Under the pieces are notes generated by a model. The model did no database searches. It saw only the letters and a list, made by a program, of their open reading frames with translations, and had not been told where the DNA came from. A stretch of 64,000 nucleotides of DNA from Nitrospirae bacterium MYbin3 (GTDB lineage Bacteria; Nitrospirota; Thermodesulfovibrionia; Thermodesulfovibrionales; Dissulfurispiraceae). Numbering within the stretch: position 1 is the first letter of the stretch; each line of letters begins with the position of its first letter. The DNA lies in contig PEAD01000002.1 in assembly GCA_002753335.1 (NCBI GenBank), positions 124,001 to 188,000 of the forward strand, read 5' to 3'. This document shows, piece after piece, positions 63,092 through 64,000 of this stretch. A program made the position numbers and the translations under genes.

Positions 63092-64000
63092 CTATTGCAA
63101 GATTCGCTTGATACTATCAATAACAAAATTCTGACTATCATCAGTTAATCCAAAGTATATAGGAATACTTATGGCTTCTTGATAATACCTCTCAGCTTCT
63201 GGAAAATCACCATACTTGAACCCTAAATTACGATAATAAGGATGAATATGCACCGGTATGTAATGTAGATTTACGCCAATCCCGGCACCACGAAGCTCTT
63301 CAAACACCATTCTATGCGTCTTACTAGTTTTGTAAGTCTTAAGACGGATTACGTACAAATGGAGCGCAGAATAAGTATCAGGATTCTGCCACGGCAGCAC
63401 AATGGGCAATTCCTTCAGGCCGTCATTATAACGCCGAGCAATTAGATGACGACGTTTTACGAAATCATCAAGACGACCCATTTGACTTGCCCCTAAGGCA
63501 GCTTGCATATCATTCATCCGGTAATTAAAACCGAGATCTATTTGTTGGTAATACCAGGGACCGTGGGACTCGCCCTGCATCACTTGAGGATTGCGGGTTA
63601 TGCCATGTGAGCGCAAACGTATCAGCTTTTCGTACAAGTCTTCTCTGTTTGTCAGCACAACTCCGCCTTCTCCGGTAGTAATGATCTTAACCGGATGAAA
63701 GCTGAATACCGTCATATCGGAAAATGCGCAATTACCGATTATATGTTCATGATAACGCCCTCCAATTGCATGGGAGGCATCTTCAACAACACTAAAGCCA
63801 TAGCGTTTTGCAAGGTTATGGATTCTCATCATATCGCACGACTGTCCTGCAAAGTGAACAGGGACAACAATCTTTGGAAGCCTTCCTTTTTGCTCCGCGT
63901 CCCTTAGCTTTTGTTCAAGTATATTTGTATCCAGATTATATGTACGCGGATCGATATCAACAAAGTCTATTTTAGCGCCGCAATAAAGCCCGCAATTGGC
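63092..64000 (-). CDS. pseC: PseC-like UDP-4-amino sugar transaminase (partial)
   Basis: The frame is open to the window edge; 302 residues of the C-terminal part are seen, so the start lies beyond 64000. Motifs: DFVDIDPRTYNLD, VVPVHFAGQSCDMMRIHNLAK, VVEDASHAIGGRY, the PLP lysine in FSFHPVKIITTGEGGV, and HYIPVHIHPYYRNLGF. These are close to PseC, which makes UDP-4-amino-4,6-dideoxy-N-acetyl-altrosamine, the second step to pseudaminic acid. PseB would be expected just upstream. Confidence 0.88.
   Translation of the reverse strand, partial: ANCGLYCGAKIDFVDIDPRTYNLDTNILEQKLRDAEQKGRLPKIVVPVHFAGQSCDMMRIHNLAKRYGFSVVEDASHAIGGRYHEHIIGNCAFSDMTVFSFHPVKIITTGEGGVVLTNREDLYEKLIRLRSHGITRNPQVMQGESHGPWYYQQIDLGFNYRMNDMQAALGASQMGRLDDFVKRRHLIARRYNDGLKELPIVLPWQNPDTYSALHLYVIRLKTYKTSKTHRMVFEELRGAGIGVNLHYIPVHIHPYYRNLGFKYGDFPEAERYYQEAISIPIYFGLTDDSQNFVIDSIKRILQ

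Noticed and set aside
21175-64000. Glycan locus as cargo of the Tn7-like element
   Set aside because: No inverted transposon end was found within or after it, and the junction is an IS rearrangement, so linkage to the element cannot be supported.

Overview
This window reads as chromosomal DNA of a Gram-negative, AT-rich bacterium. Evidence for an outer membrane is a lipobox lipoprotein, an outer-membrane beta-barrel protein, a CsgG-like protein, an L,D-transpeptidase and prepilin-type proteins. UGA and UAG both serve as ordinary stops. No rRNA or taxonomic marker is present. The gene mix (acyl-AMP ligase-ACP-PlsC fusion, pseudopilins, B12-type radical SAM proteins in a glycan locus) would fit Nitrospirota or a Desulfobacterota-like lineage, but that is only a guess.

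Layout. (1) 66-605: a zinc-finger antitoxin and DUF4258-type toxin pair. (2) 702-5421: a two-gene pseudopilin operon. One protein is a classical GFTLIE prepilin; the other is a 1245-residue GspK-like pilin carrying a lectin-like region and six Kelch repeats. (3) 5461-7432: an island of small toxin-antitoxin genes (hicB, XRE, a MNT nucleotidyltransferase, higBA, a CopG-like antitoxin) with direct repeats and an attC-like site. (4) 7435-14835: cell-envelope housekeeping (L,D-transpeptidase, lipoprotein, outer-membrane proteins, acyl ligase fusion) and tRNA-Val, -Asp and -Ser. One outer-membrane gene has two consecutive in-frame TGA codons right after its signal peptide. (5) 14964-21350: tRNA-Met followed 6 bases later by what looks like the end of a Tn7-like transposon with long direct repeats. 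Next come a divergent XRE regulator, two TniQ/TnsD proteins and a TnsA-TnsB fusion cut off by a complete IS3-family element; a fragment of a second IS3 element abuts it. (6) 21329-64000: about 35 genes, all on the minus strand, for building and exporting a heavily decorated surface glycan.

The glycan locus contains a Wzx flippase, a candidate Wzy polymerase, several GT2, GT4 and GT-C glycosyltransferases, a WbpB/D/E trio for a 2,3-diacetamido uronic acid, several DegT aminotransferases, about eight methyltransferases, two NodB-like deacetylases, FemAB- and GNAT-type acyltransferases and three B12-binding radical SAM proteins. Its upstream end (53-64 kb) is a compact, translationally coupled nonulosonic-acid set around PseI and PseC. 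It includes unusual partners: a class III aminotransferase, a TIM-barrel isomerase, a formyltransferase-like protein, a PIG-L deacetylase, a methyltransferase and a radical SAM enzyme. PseB, PseG and PseH are not seen and may lie beyond 64000. Decay is visible in the locus: an in-frame amber codon in a WecE-like aminotransferase, a gene remnant beside it, and an IS-derived tail on the last glycosyltransferase gene.

The observations most worth following are the Tn7-like remnant with two TniQ proteins beside tRNA-Met, the non-standard nonulosonic-acid pathway, the lectin/Kelch pseudopilin and the double-TGA gene.
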